DNA of 64,000 nucleotides from Fodinicola acaciae (GTDB lineage: Bacteria > Actinomycetota > Actinomycetes > Mycobacteriales > HKI-0501), in NCBI RefSeq assembly GCF_010993745.1, contig NZ_WOTN01000003.1, positions 1,674,001-1,738,000 of the forward strand, given 5' to 3'. The notes under the pieces were generated by a model. It was not told the DNA's origin. It worked only from the letters and a program-made list of their open reading frames with translations, and searched no databases. Both the position numbers and the translations under genes were made by a program. Positions 52,024 to 60,681 of this stretch are shown here, one piece after another. The stretch's first letter is position 1. Each line of letters starts with the position of its first letter.

Positions 52024-52701
52024 ATGAGTGTCATGGCCGTCCACCTGCCGCAAGGTCCGCCGGAGCCATCGGAGCTCATCGAGCTGCCGGTCAGCTCCGG
52101 CGCGCCGATAACCGTGGAGCTGTTCCGCCGGTTTCCGCCGCGGACGCGGCTGAACATCGTCGGCGGCACGGTCTTCGCCGGCCGGGACGGCGGATTTGAT
52201 GTCGCCGATCTGGACCGTCTCGACGACGACGGCTGGCGGCACGAGCTCATCGACGGTGTCATCGTGATGAGCCCGGCGCCGTCGCATCCGCACCAGCGCG
52301 CCGTCATGGAGCTGGCCTTCGCGCTTCGCACGGCTGTGCCTGACAACCTGGAAGTCCTGGTCGCGCCGTTCGACGTACGGCTCGGCAAGCGGCGACGGGT
52401 CCAGCCGGACGTGATCGTGGCCCCGAAGGTCGACCTCGGCAACGCCGTGCCGGTGCCGAAGCTGGTGGTCGAGGTGCTGTCGCCGTCCGGCCAGCGCTAC
52501 GACCTGATCGCCAAACGACGGCTGTACGAGCAGGCGCGCGTCGAGTCGTACTGGATCGTCGATCCCGGCCAGCCGTCGCTGACCGTCCTGGAGTTGCGGG
52601 ACGGCCGCTACGCGGAGATCGGCACCGCGACCGGAAGCGCCGAGCTGGTCGTGGAGCAGCCGGTCAAGCTGCGGCTGCGTCCGCACGATCTGCTGAGCTA
52701 G
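52024..52701 (+). CDS. Uma2-family (DUF820) restriction-endonuclease-fold protein
   Basis: The 225-residue protein has the PD-(D/E)xK core of Uma2 proteins: HELIDGVIVMSPAPSHPHQR, RRVQPDVIVAP, LVVEVLSPSGQRYD and ESYWIVDP. A ~65-residue N-terminal extension is present. These proteins are widespread in actinomycetes and cyanobacteria, and their role is not established. The 3' end overlaps the convergent MFS gene by 38 bp. Confidence 0.82.
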   Translation: MSVMAVHLPQGPPEPSELIELPVSSGAPITVELFRRFPPRTRLNIVGGTVFAGRDGGFDVADLDRLDDDGWRHELIDGVIVMSPAPSHPHQRAVMELAFALRTAVPDNLEVLVAPFDVRLGKRRRVQPDVIVAPKVDLGNAVPVPKLVVEVLSPSGQRYDLIAKRRLYEQARVESYWIVDPGQPSLTVLELRDGRYAEIGTATGSAELVVEQPVKLRLRPHDLLS

Positions 52702-54016
52702 GTGCGGCAAGCAAGGCGACGAGGGTGACTGCGGCGGCGAGTGCGAAGATCGCCACCAGGCCGCCGGACGGCAGCAGCGCGAGGATCCAGCCGAAGACCG
52801 CGATGCCGACGACATTTCCTATCTGACGCGAAAATGTCAGCGTGGCGACGGCCGCGCCGATCGCGTCCTTCGGCGCGGACGACTGCGTGATCAGCGTGTA
52901 GACCTGCATCGACAGGCCGAGCGCGGCGCCGCTCAGCACCAGGCCGCAGACCAGCAATGCCACCGACGGCAACAAAATCGCCAAAGCGACCAGCGCCATG
53001 CCGGCGACACCGGCGGCCAGCGCCGCTCGGCCCCAGAGCGGCAGGTTGGGGAACTTCTTCGCCAGCACTGAGAAAAACACGGTCGGCACCAGCTGGCCGG
53101 CGGTCATCGCGACCAGCAGCAGGCCGGTTTCGGTCGGTCCGCCGCCCGTCGTCGCGACGATCGCGAGTGACATGAAGGTAAAGGTGCCAAAAAGCGTGGC
53201 GCCGGACAGACCGGTGGTGGTGATCGTCCGCGCCAGTGCGGAAATCTGGAACAGTCTCGGCGACACGAGCGGACTTTGCGAACGTCGTTCGACACGTACG
53301 AGCGTCACGGCCGCGACCACCGCGACGAGCACCAGCGGCAATGACCACCAACCGAGATTCTCACCGCTCCCCAACGTCACCAGGCTCGCGCCGCCGAGCG
53401 TCACCAGCAGCGCTCCCGGCACGTCGAAGCGGCCACGCGGCAGGCCGGTGTCGCGGCCAGGCAGGCCAGCGAAGCCGATTACCAGCGCGACCAAGCAAAT
53501 CGGCAGGTTCAGGCCGAAAATCCAGCGCCAGCCGAGCTGTCCGGCGATCACGCCGCCGACCGGCGGTCCGGCCACGAACGCGACCGCCGAGACCGCGGTC
53601 AGCCACCCCTGGCGGCGCAGCAGGACCTCGCGGTCGAACAGCTCGGTGAGTACGCTCACCGCGCCGACGATCAGGCCGCTGCCGCCGAGCCCCTGCACGG
53701 CTCGCGCGACGATCAGCCAGGCCAGTCCCGGCGCCACCGCGCAACCGATCGAGCCGATCGCGAAAACGGCTATGGCCAACGGAAACATCAACCGCCGGCC
53801 GAACATGTCGCCGAGCCGGCCGTGCATCGGCGTGGCGACCGTGACCGCGAGGCCATAGACCGCCGTCACGCCGGCGACGCCGGCGCCGTGCAGCTCGTGC
53901 TGGATCGTCGGCAGCGCGGCGATCACCACGGCACCGTCGAGTTGTGCCATCAACAGACCCAGAAGTGCGGCCGCGAACGTCAGGTTGCGCGCGACCCGAG
54001 AAGGTGACGCCATCAT
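52664..54016 (-). CDS. MFS drug exporter, DHA2-like
   Basis: The ~450-residue transporter has the DHA2 signature LDGAVVIAALPTIQHELHGA in helix 1, then GRLGDMFGRRLMFPLA and VQGLGGSGLIVGAVSVL. It has about 12-14 membrane helices. Start codons at 54028, 54016 and 54013 are all in frame. I prefer 54016 or 54013 because 54028 lies within a putative operator. It is divergent from a MarR regulator, the usual arrangement for an inducible pump. Confidence 0.85.
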   Translation of the reverse strand: MMASPSRVARNLTFAAALLGLLMAQLDGAVVIAALPTIQHELHGAGVAGVTAVYGLAVTVATPMHGRLGDMFGRRLMFPLAIAVFAIGSIGCAVAPGLAWLIVARAVQGLGGSGLIVGAVSVLTELFDREVLLRRQGWLTAVSAVAFVAGPPVGGVIAGQLGWRWIFGLNLPICLVALVIGFAGLPGRDTGLPRGRFDVPGALLVTLGGASLVTLGSGENLGWWSLPLVLVAVVAAVTLVRVERRSQSPLVSPRLFQISALARTITTTGLSGATLFGTFTFMSLAIVATTGGGPTETGLLLVAMTAGQLVPTVFFSVLAKKFPNLPLWGRAALAAGVAGMALVALAILLPSVALLVCGLVLSGAALGLSMQVYTLITQSSAPKDAIGAAVATLTFSRQIGNVVGIAVFGWILALLPSGGLVAIFALAAAVTLVALLAAPSSADRADAAAA

Positions 54017-54022
54017 GATTGC

Positions 54023-54057
54023 GTGCATATTGCACACGCTACCTGTGCGCTTTGCAC
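54023..54057. promoter_or_regulatory. Tandem MarR operator sites
   Basis: GTGCATATTGCAC (54023-54035) and GTGCGCTTTGCAC (54045-54057) share the pattern GTGC-N5-GCAC. Their centres are 22 bp apart, about two helical turns. They occupy the gap between the divergent MFS and MarR starts. Confidence 0.65.
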
Positions 54058-54080
54058 GTATCAAGTGGCATGATGGGCCT

Positions 54081-54536
54081 ATGACCGACACGATGACCGA
54101 CGGCGCTGGCGCTGGACCGGCGCTCTTTCGCCTGGTGCGCTTCTGGTCGCGCCGCTGGGCTCCGACGACCGCGGCCAACGCGCCGGGTGATCCGAAACAC
54201 GTGCAGCAGGTGCAGGTCGTCGAGGCGATCGCCGGGTCAGCCGACGAGGTCACCGTCGCCGACGTGGCCTATCAGCTCGGCGTGGACCGGTCGGTGGCCA
54301 GCCGGATGGTGGGCGAGACGATCCGGTCCGGACACGTACGACGCGGCTCCTCCGCCGCCGATGCCCGCCGCGCCAGCCTGACGCTGACCGCGGGCGGACG
54401 CCGGTTTCTGGCCGCCGCACACGAGTTTCAGCAGCGGACGTACGAGGAGATGGTGGCCGGCTGGGATCCGCGCGACCGAGCGCGCTTTGCCAGCTATCTG
54501 TGCCGGCTCGCCGACGAGGTGACCGCCAGCAGGTAG
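54081..54536 (+). CDS. MarR-family transcriptional regulator
   Basis: The ~151-residue winged-helix protein (VTVADVAYQLGVDRSVASRM, VRRGSSAADARRASLTLTAG) is divergent from a DHA2 MFS pump. It probably represses that pump through the two 13-bp sites between them. ATG 54081 is used; ATG 54093 is possible. The 3' end overlaps the convergent MFS gene by 43 bp. Confidence 0.85.
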   Translation: MTDTMTDGAGAGPALFRLVRFWSRRWAPTTAANAPGDPKHVQQVQVVEAIAGSADEVTVADVAYQLGVDRSVASRMVGETIRSGHVRRGSSAADARRASLTLTAGGRRFLAAAHEFQQRTYEEMVAGWDPRDRARFASYLCRLADEVTASR

Positions 54537-55738
54537 TTGACCGCCGCGCCGGCGAGCAGGATCACCCCGGTGGCAACGAAAACCGGGCGCAGGCCGACGT
54601 ACGCGCCGACGAACCCGCCGACCAGCGGACCGAGCACCTGACCGACGTACTGCGCCGACACGCCAAACCCGAGCACACGGCCGACCGAACCGTCGTCGAC
54701 GCGGTGGCGGATCGCCGCGGTGATGCACGGCAGCAGGCCGCCGAGGCTCAGCCCCATCAGAAACCGCAGGATGCCGAGCTGGACGGAGTCGGTCACCGCG
54801 GCCTGCGCGACCAACAACGCGCCGGCGGCCGCGAGGCAACCGACGATGACCCTGGAATGACCGACCCGGTCGGCGAGTTTTCCGAGCCGTGGCGCGGAAA
54901 GAATGCTGCCGACCGCGGCGACCGCCATGATCACGCCGGCGATCACCGAAATGTACGCGGCGGCGTCGGTCAGCTGTTGCACGTAAACGGTGACGATCGG
55001 TTCGATCGACATCGTCGCGAACATCAGCAGGCTCGCGGTCGCCAGCAAAACCGTCACCGCACCGGGATGCGTGATTCTCATCCGGTCCTCGGATCGTTGC
55101 GCTTTGGTCATCCGGCGCGGTCGCTGCTCCTTGAGCAGAAACACCGACGCCAGGAATGCCACGAAAATCAGCCCGCCGGTCAGGAAAAAGGTGTTGCGTA
55201 CGCCGATCAGGTGCGGCAGCACACCGCCGGCGAGCGGACCGACGACGTTTCCGGCCATGATTCCGGCCGACAGCACGCCCAGGGCCCACGCGGTCTTCGC
55301 TTTCGGGCTTTGCGCGGCGACCATCGCGGTGGCGCCGGAGGAATATCCACCCAGCAGGCCGACCGCGAACCGCAGCGCGACCAGCTGCCACACGTTGGTG
55401 ACCACGCCGATCAGGGACATGCTCACCGCCATGCCGAGGCTGGCCCTGATCAGCATCGGTTTACGGCCATACCGGTCGGCCAGCATCCCCCACACCGGCG
55501 CGGCCAGCGCGGCGGTGAAAAACGTTGCGCCGTAAGCGATTCCGGACCACCAGACGATCGCCGGCCGGTCGGGCACCCCGAGTTGTTCGACGTACAGGGG
55601 AAGATACGGCAGCAGGAGCGTCATCGCGACGATGGTCGTGAAAGACCCGCCGAAACACACGGCGAGATTGCGCCGCCAATAGCGATTTTCCGCTGGCGGC
55701 GCGGTCATCGACGTCATGGACACCACTTCCGCTGCCAT
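54494..55738 (-). CDS. MFS transporter (TetA/multidrug-like)
   Basis: The 414-residue protein has 12 membrane helices and two MFS loop motifs, GMLADRYGRKPMLIRASL in the first half and GKLADRVGHSRVIVG in the second. GLLGGYSSGATAMVAAQSP lies in helix 5. It resembles DHA1 exporters. The ATG at 55738 is followed by another in-frame ATG at 55717. No adjacent dedicated regulator is visible. Confidence 0.82.
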   Translation of the reverse strand: MAAEVVSMTSMTAPPAENRYWRRNLAVCFGGSFTTIVAMTLLLPYLPLYVEQLGVPDRPAIVWWSGIAYGATFFTAALAAPVWGMLADRYGRKPMLIRASLGMAVSMSLIGVVTNVWQLVALRFAVGLLGGYSSGATAMVAAQSPKAKTAWALGVLSAGIMAGNVVGPLAGGVLPHLIGVRNTFFLTGGLIFVAFLASVFLLKEQRPRRMTKAQRSEDRMRITHPGAVTVLLATASLLMFATMSIEPIVTVYVQQLTDAAAYISVIAGVIMAVAAVGSILSAPRLGKLADRVGHSRVIVGCLAAAGALLVAQAAVTDSVQLGILRFLMGLSLGGLLPCITAAIRHRVDDGSVGRVLGFGVSAQYVGQVLGPLVGGFVGAYVGLRPVFVATGVILLAGAAVNYLLAVTSSASRHR

Positions 55739-55852
55739 CCGTCGTGTCTAGCACCCGCGAGTTCGTACGAGCAAAGGTGTTGCTCGCATTATGGGATGAC
55801 ACGCAAGGGAAATCATTCCTGAGGAGCATTGCGCTCACGGCCACGGGCCGAC

Positions 55853-56905
55853 ATGCTGGCGAGCGTGCAAACGGGTGGACCATCGCGGACGACACTGGCC
55901 GTCGCCGCCGTCATCTGGCTGCTGCCCGCGTTCTATCCGCTCTTCCAGCTGGCCCGCCATCCTCCGCAGGACCACCGGTGGATCCCGGCGCTGGTGGCCT
56001 GTTGGATAGTCGCGATCGGCAGCTACGCGATCGGCGCGGCGAAAGCCGTCGGCTCCGGCGGCCACCAGGAGGCACGGCTGGCGCTGACCCTCGCGACGGC
56101 GGTCGCGCTGCTGTTGCCGTTCGTCGGCGGCTCGCCGTGGTTCGGCGGCACGATCTGGCTGGCCGCGCTGGCCGGTTTCGCGCTGCCGTCGGCGACCGCG
56201 CTGGTCTGCACGGTGGCGGCGCTGGCGGCCGGCGCGGTCACCGCGATCGCGCTGCGGATCAACGCCGTCGAGTCGATGTTCACGCTCACCCTCACGGCGG
56301 CCGCCGGCATCACCGTCATCCTGGCCGTACGCTCGGTCGAGCTCGGACACGAGCTGGAGACGGCTCGCCGGCGGAGCCGGGATCAGCGCGCGGCCAGCGA
56401 GATCCAGGAAATCGTGGCGATGCAGGCCGAGTTTGCCGCTGCCGAGCTGCGCAAGGCCGAAGGCAAGCACGTCAAGCTGGCGCTGGCCGCCGTCGAAGGC
56501 ATCCAGCGCGCGCTGAACGGCGAGCTGTCCGACGCCGGCGGCCTCGACCTGCGCACCTGGGTCTCCGCGTGGGGCCACAGCCACCGCGTCGAGGTCGAGA
56601 TGATCATCGACGAACTCGACGAGCCGACCATGCAAACGCTGTTTCCGGTGGCCATCGAGGCGCTGGCAAACGTGGCGCAGCACGCGTCGGCGCACCTGGT
56701 GACCGTGATGCTGCGCGGCGGCATCGGCACGGCGACGCTGACGGTGGCCGACGACGGCGCCGGCTTCGATCCGGCGGTCGTGCCGCCGCGCGGCGGCCTG
56801 CGCACGATGACACAGCGGCTGCTGGCCGCCGGCGGCGTACTCACCGTCCACTCCGCGCCTGGCCAGGGCACCGCCATCACCGCCGAAATCCCGTTGCGAG
56901 GGTGA
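55853..56905 (+). CDS. Membrane sensor histidine kinase-like ATPase without a clear phospho-acceptor box
   Basis: About six N-terminal membrane helices (residues ~15-170) are followed by a coiled region rich in Glu/Ala/Lys. A C-terminal HATPase domain follows, with N-box IEALANVAQHAS, G1 DDGAGFDPAV and G2 GGLRTMTQRLLAAGG. NarL-type kinases normally carry an ER-RIA-ELHD phospho-histidine motif before this, and I do not see one. There is also no response regulator beside it. In-frame ATGs are at 55829 and 55853. Confidence 0.75.
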   Translation: MLASVQTGGPSRTTLAVAAVIWLLPAFYPLFQLARHPPQDHRWIPALVACWIVAIGSYAIGAAKAVGSGGHQEARLALTLATAVALLLPFVGGSPWFGGTIWLAALAGFALPSATALVCTVAALAAGAVTAIALRINAVESMFTLTLTAAAGITVILAVRSVELGHELETARRRSRDQRAASEIQEIVAMQAEFAAAELRKAEGKHVKLALAAVEGIQRALNGELSDAGGLDLRTWVSAWGHSHRVEVEMIIDELDEPTMQTLFPVAIEALANVAQHASAHLVTVMLRGGIGTATLTVADDGAGFDPAVVPPRGGLRTMTQRLLAAGGVLTVHSAPGQGTAITAEIPLRG

Positions 56906-56918
56906 GGTTTCAGCGGTC
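56896..56918. repeat. Dispersed repeat copy covering two convergent stop codons
   Basis: GCGAGGGTGAGGTTTCAGCG then GTC differs at only a few positions from the arm of the hairpin at 23106-23169. It includes the stop codons of both the sensor gene (56903-56905) and the convergent MFS gene (56910-56912). Confidence 0.45.
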
Positions 56919-58100
56919 GTACGACCAGTTGCCCGCGAGGGTCGTCAGGCGGCGGCGCGCGGTGACCAGCAGGACCAACGCGGCGGCCATCGCGACGGCC
57001 GGCACCGCCAGCGCGAGCCGGAAGCCGCCGAGGTCGGCCAGCGCCCCGGCCGCGGTCGAGCCGGCGGCGTAACCGACGGCGACACCGCTGGACAGCACCG
57101 CCATCACGGCGGCCGTGCGGCCGGCCGCGCCGACCCGCTCGCCGAGCGAATAGACGCTGATCATGTACGGCGCGATGCAGAAACCGACGGCCACCACGAC
57201 CACTGCCGCGCCGCCGACCGTACTGACCAGCATCAACGCCGGTGACAGCAGCACGAGGCCGGCGGCGAAGATCCGCAGCCGCGCCGGATGGCCGAGCCGC
57301 GCCGGCAACAATGGCGTCGCCATGCCGGCGGCGGCACTGACCAACCCCATCAACGCGATCACGCCGCCGGCCAGGCCGGCGACACCGGTCGCGGAGGCGA
57401 GCGCGGTGATGCCGGCGCCGACACCGCCGAAGAAACCGCCGAGCGCGAGCATCAGGCCGACCAGGATCGCCAGCTCCGCCAGCCGTACGCGGCCGTCCGA
57501 GCCGACCGGCGACCGGCCGGCCACCGCCGCCGAGCGGTGCGTGGCGAACAGCGGCCCGAAGACCGCCACCAACCCGGCGGCGAGCAGGAGGCCGACCGAC
57601 GGCGACAACAGCGCGGCGAGACCGCCGACCAGCGCCGGTCCGAGCGCGAAGGTCGTCTCGTCGGCCGCCGACTCGTACGACATCGCCGGCGCGCCGGCGC
57701 CGTAGCCGATCCATCGCGACCGCGCGAGCGCGCCGATCTGCGTGGTCGTGAGGCCGACGCACAACGCCAGTCCCCACACGACGTACAGGTCGGCTTTTGT
57801 GCCGACCGCGACGACCAGGGCGACCATCATGGCGGCGTTGACCGGCGTACTCAGCAGCGTCACCGGCCGCTGGCCGTGCCGGTCGGCGAGCAGGCTGATC
57901 AGCGGTCCGCCGGCGGCCATGCCGACCGCGACCAGACCGGCCGCGAGACCACCGGCGGCATAGCTGCCGGTCGCGTCGACCACCAGCAGCAGCGTGCCCA
58001 GTTGCGCCATGGCCAGCGGCAGCCGCGCCAGGAAGGCGATCGGCAGGAAGGTCACGCCCGCGAGCGCGGGCAGCCGTCGATAGGACAGCAGGGCTTGCAC
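56910..58100 (-). CDS. MFS transporter
   Basis: The ~396-residue protein has 12 hydrophobic segments (LAGVTFLPIAFLARLPLAMA, LISLLADRHGQRPVTLLS, GFCIAPYMISVYSLGERVG). It resembles the MFS protein at 20594-21823 in its start pattern (LLSYRRLPALAG versus LLRFPGARTILF). GTG 58100 has GAGGAG at the proper distance. An ATG at 58130 lacks one. Function unknown. Confidence 0.8.
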   Translation of the reverse strand: MQALLSYRRLPALAGVTFLPIAFLARLPLAMAQLGTLLLVVDATGSYAAGGLAAGLVAVGMAAGGPLISLLADRHGQRPVTLLSTPVNAAMMVALVVAVGTKADLYVVWGLALCVGLTTTQIGALARSRWIGYGAGAPAMSYESAADETTFALGPALVGGLAALLSPSVGLLLAAGLVAVFGPLFATHRSAAVAGRSPVGSDGRVRLAELAILVGLMLALGGFFGGVGAGITALASATGVAGLAGGVIALMGLVSAAAGMATPLLPARLGHPARLRIFAAGLVLLSPALMLVSTVGGAAVVVVAVGFCIAPYMISVYSLGERVGAAGRTAAVMAVLSSGVAVGYAAGSTAAGALADLGGFRLALAVPAVAMAAALVLLVTARRRLTTLAGNWSYDR

Positions 58101-58156
58101 GGGACTCCTCGTACGGCGAAGGCGCGCCATCCCAGCCCCTGGCGCGCGCGGTCCCT

Positions 58157-58768
58157 GTGCTGCCACCAGAATACGTCAATGTGCATGACGACCTGCTGAT
58201 ACGTTGGCCACTCCAGGAGCGCTTCGGCGCCGGTCTGGTCGAGCGCTGGCGTGAGCCGCATCGCCGCTATCACACGGTCGAGCACCTGACCGCGATGCTC
58301 GATGTCATCGACGCGTACGCGCACGCCGCGAACGACCCCGACGCCGTACGCCTCGCGGCCTGGTTTCACGACGCGATCTATGCGCCGAAGCGCACCGACA
58401 ACGAGGAAGCGAGCGCCGCGCTGGCCGGCCGGATGTTGTCCTCCGCCGGTCTGCCGCCGGCGCGGGTCGCCGAGGTGCGGCGGCTGGTGCTTTTGACGCG
58501 TACGCACGATCCGGCGCCGAAGGACACCAATGGCGCGTTGCTCTGCGACGCCGACCTGGCCGTACTCGCCGGATCGGCCGAGGCCTACGCGGCCTATGTT
58601 TTCGCCGTACGACAGGAATACGCGCACGTGTCTGACCCGGCCTTCGCCGCCGGACGGGCCGAGGTCCTGCGCGAAATCCTCGCATTGCCGCGGATTTTCC
58701 GGCTGCTGCCGGAATCGTACGAGAACGCCGCCCGTGCGAATGTGCATGCCGAGCTCAGCTCGTATTAG
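58157..58768 (+). CDS. HD-superfamily metal-dependent phosphohydrolase-like protein
   Basis: The 203-residue protein has the HD-domain metal residues. RYHTVEHLTAML supplies the first His, AAWFHDAIYAP the HD pair, NEEASAALA the next element, and LLCDADLAVLAG the distal Asp. It belongs to the uncharacterised group sometimes annotated as 'predicted metal-dependent HD phosphohydrolase'. The GTG at 58157 could be replaced by a GTG at 58181. Confidence 0.8.
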   Translation: MLPPEYVNVHDDLLIRWPLQERFGAGLVERWREPHRRYHTVEHLTAMLDVIDAYAHAANDPDAVRLAAWFHDAIYAPKRTDNEEASAALAGRMLSSAGLPPARVAEVRRLVLLTRTHDPAPKDTNGALLCDADLAVLAGSAEAYAAYVFAVRQEYAHVSDPAFAAGRAEVLREILALPRIFRLLPESYENAARANVHAELSSY

Positions 58769-58784
58769 GCCAGGCGTGACGGGA

Positions 58785-59279
58785 CTAACTTTCCGGGATG
58801 TTGGGGATGTCGACGCGGTAGAGGCTGAGCAGCACTCCGTACGACTCTCCGGTCGGGTCGTCCCCCAGCCGTTGCGTGAGTTTTTCCAGCTCCGCGGCCA
58901 AAGCGCGTGCTTGTTCGGCGGTGAGCCGTATGTGCCGCAGCTGCGTCGTCTCTTCGCCGCCGGGCACCATTTCGTCGAGCGCGGCCCTGACCAGGAACTC
59001 CGGCCCGACCGGCGCGTCGGGGTGCAGGGTCAGGCCGCCGCTGGTCGGCTCGTAGTACTGCTCGGTGCCGCCGCGCACCTGCCGCGTACCACCGACGCGG
59101 AGCAGGCCCGCGGCTTCCAGGACGCGTACGTGATAGCCGATCGTGCCTTTCGTCGAGTCGAGCGCGGCGGCGAGTTGCGCAAGTGTCGCGGGCTGACGGC
59201 GAAGGACGAGGAGCAGTTTGTGTCGCAACGGGTGGCCGAGCGCCTTGAACTGGGCGGGGTCGCGAAGCTCCAGCGGCAT
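58785..59279 (-). CDS. ArsR-like winged-helix transcriptional regulator
   Basis: The 164-residue protein has an N-terminal ArsR-type winged helix (DPAQFKALGHPLRHKLLLVL, LAQLAAALDSTKGTIGYHVR). A C-terminal helical extension lacks metal-binding cysteines. ATG 59279 gives the family-like start. It is divergent from an O-methyltransferase gene, and CGACAAGC/GCTTGTCG inverted repeats lie between them. Confidence 0.82.
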   Translation of the reverse strand: MPLELRDPAQFKALGHPLRHKLLLVLRRQPATLAQLAAALDSTKGTIGYHVRVLEAAGLLRVGGTRQVRGGTEQYYEPTSGGLTLHPDAPVGPEFLVRAALDEMVPGGEETTQLRHIRLTAEQARALAAELEKLTQRLGDDPTGESYGVLLSLYRVDIPNIPES

Positions 59280-59308
59280 CCGGCAAGCATCTAGGAAATT
59301 CGTCACTT

Positions 59309-59351
59309 CGACAAGCCTTGCGAAAGCGTCTAGATTAGTGAACGCTTGTCG
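59309..59351. promoter_or_regulatory. Inverted repeat between ArsR-like and O-methyltransferase genes
   Basis: CGACAAGC (59309-59316) and GCTTGTCG (59344-59351) are exact complements 27 bp apart. They bracket the AT-richer centre TCTAGATTAGTGA, which probably contains a -10 element. It is a candidate operator pair for the divergent regulator. Confidence 0.4.
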
Positions 59352-59353
59352 CC

Positions 59354-59977
59354 ATGACCCTGGACGACTACCTGTTGGCACATTGCACGCCGGCCGACGA
59401 CGTGCTGCGCGACCTCGCCGCCGAGACCGCGGTGGCCTTCCCGGACGCCGCCGGGATGCAGATTTCGCATGACGAGGGCGAATTCCTGACGATGCTCGTA
59501 CGGCTCAGTGGCGCGCGTCATGCCGTCGAGGTCGGCGTTTTCACCGGCTATTCGGCGATCTGCATCGCGCGCGGGCTGCCGGCGGACGGCCGTCTCGTGG
59601 CGTGCGATGTCAGCGAGGAGTGGACGGCCGTCGCGCGTACGTACTGGAAACGTGCCGGCCTCGACGACCGCATCGACCTGCGGATCGGCCCGGCGATCGA
59701 CACCCTGAAGGCCCTGCCGGCCGAGCCGATCGACTTCGCTTTTATCGACGCGGACAAGGAAAACTATCCGGTCTACTACGAGGAGCTGCTGGCCCGGCTG
59801 CGGCCCGGCGGCCTGATCGCGCTGGACAACGTGCTGCAGGGTGGTCGCGTACTCGATCCACAAACGCCGCGCGCGCTGGTCGTCCACCAGCTCAACGACC
59901 GGATCGCCACCGACGAACGCGTCGAGTCGGTCATGCTGCCGGTGCGCGACGGCGTGACCCTAGTCCGCAAACGGTGA
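59354..59977 (+). CDS. Cation-dependent O-methyltransferase (caffeoyl-CoA/catechol type)
   Basis: The 207-residue class I methyltransferase of family 3 has the SAM motif AVEVGVFTGYSAICIARGLP, the metal-binding Asp in FAFIDADKENYPVYYEE, and ALDNVLQGGRV with the second ligand pair. It should methylate a catechol-like hydroxyl. It is divergent from an ArsR-like regulator. Its 3' end overlaps the convergent DUF4031 gene by 18 bp. Confidence 0.88.
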   Translation: MTLDDYLLAHCTPADDVLRDLAAETAVAFPDAAGMQISHDEGEFLTMLVRLSGARHAVEVGVFTGYSAICIARGLPADGRLVACDVSEEWTAVARTYWKRAGLDDRIDLRIGPAIDTLKALPAEPIDFAFIDADKENYPVYYEELLARLRPGGLIALDNVLQGGRVLDPQTPRALVVHQLNDRIATDERVESVMLPVRDGVTLVRKR

Positions 59978-60235
59978 CCTGGCTTTGCGGCGGCGCAGGC
60001 CGGCATCGATCAGCCTGCGTACGATCTCACGACTCGACGCCGGCTCAGCGCCAGCCGCGAGCGCGTCCTCGTAGTAGCGCGCGGGAATGTCGTAGTGGTC
60101 GCGATCGAAGGCCCGACGCGGCACACCAAGCCGCTCCGCGAAGGCGTGCAACTCGTCGTACGACTCGTCACTGACCAGATGCGACCACAACCGGCCCCGA
60201 CCAGGCCAACGCGGCGGATCGATCAACACGACCAT
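59960..60235 (-). CDS. DUF4031 domain-containing small protein
   Basis: The 91-residue protein starts MVVLIDPPRWPGRGRLWSHL and contains SDESYDELHAFAERLGVPRR and DRDHYDIPARYY, the typical DUF4031 pattern. Its function is unknown. It ends in a basic RRRKARSPFAD tail. Mobile element B begins about 18 bp upstream of its start codon, so its native promoter may have been displaced or supplied by the element. Confidence 0.82.
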   Translation of the reverse strand: MVVLIDPPRWPGRGRLWSHLVSDESYDELHAFAERLGVPRRAFDRDHYDIPARYYEDALAAGAEPASSREIVRRLIDAGLRRRKARSPFAD

Positions 60236-60252
60236 CCGCCCAGTATTTCAAT

Positions 60253-60618
60253 ACCTGCTACAGCGCGAAACTGTCGTACCCCCCTGCCAAATTTGGCCCC
60301 CACCCAGATCGGGTGGGGGGTGGGTTCGCGTGGAAACTTACCTAAGTTAGAAATTTGGACTTGCGTCTCACTGGTCACATCGGTCACTCCGGCCACTCGC
60401 CACTATGCAAGCAAGGCCCCCCTACTTGCGCTGGACGCACGCAAGGGGGCCTTGCGTGCGTCCTCCATCCTCGCAAATGGGGCGTTTAGCGCTACAGGGC
60501 GCAGATTCAAGATCAACTTCTAACTTATCTAAGTTTCCAACGCGAACCCACCCCCCGCCCGTTTTGGGTGGGGGCCCAGATTGGCAGGGGGTATGACAGT
60601 TTCGGGCTGTAGCGGGTA
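60253..60618. mobile_element. ~365-bp non-coding element with ~95-bp terminal inverted repeats (copy B)
   Basis: The left end (GCTACAGCGCGAAACTGTCG, then CCCACCCAGATCGGGTGGGG) recurs inverted at the right end, finishing CGGGCTGTAGCGGGT. The two terminal repeats are ~95 bp each. The centre holds a CTTGCG...CGCACGCAAGGGGGCC hairpin. It is closely similar to copy A at 33553-33905, especially over the left terminus (GAAACTGTCGTACCCCCCTG identical). There is no coding capacity. Boundaries are approximate. Confidence 0.78.
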
Positions 60619-60681
60619 GATCGACGGGGGTGGCGTTATGCACAGGGACAGAAGGGCTGGTGGCTCCCTAGGATCGAGGTC

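Noticed and set aside
54017..54253. N-terminal extension of the DHA2 pump to a start at 54253
   Set aside because: The extra 75+ residues are Cys/Arg-rich shadow of the divergent MarR gene and cross the tandem operator sites.
60253..60618. Short open frames inside the inverted-repeat elements (also at 33553-33905)
   Set aside because: They run through the terminal repeats and hairpins, are not shared in sequence or length between the two copies, and have no start signals.
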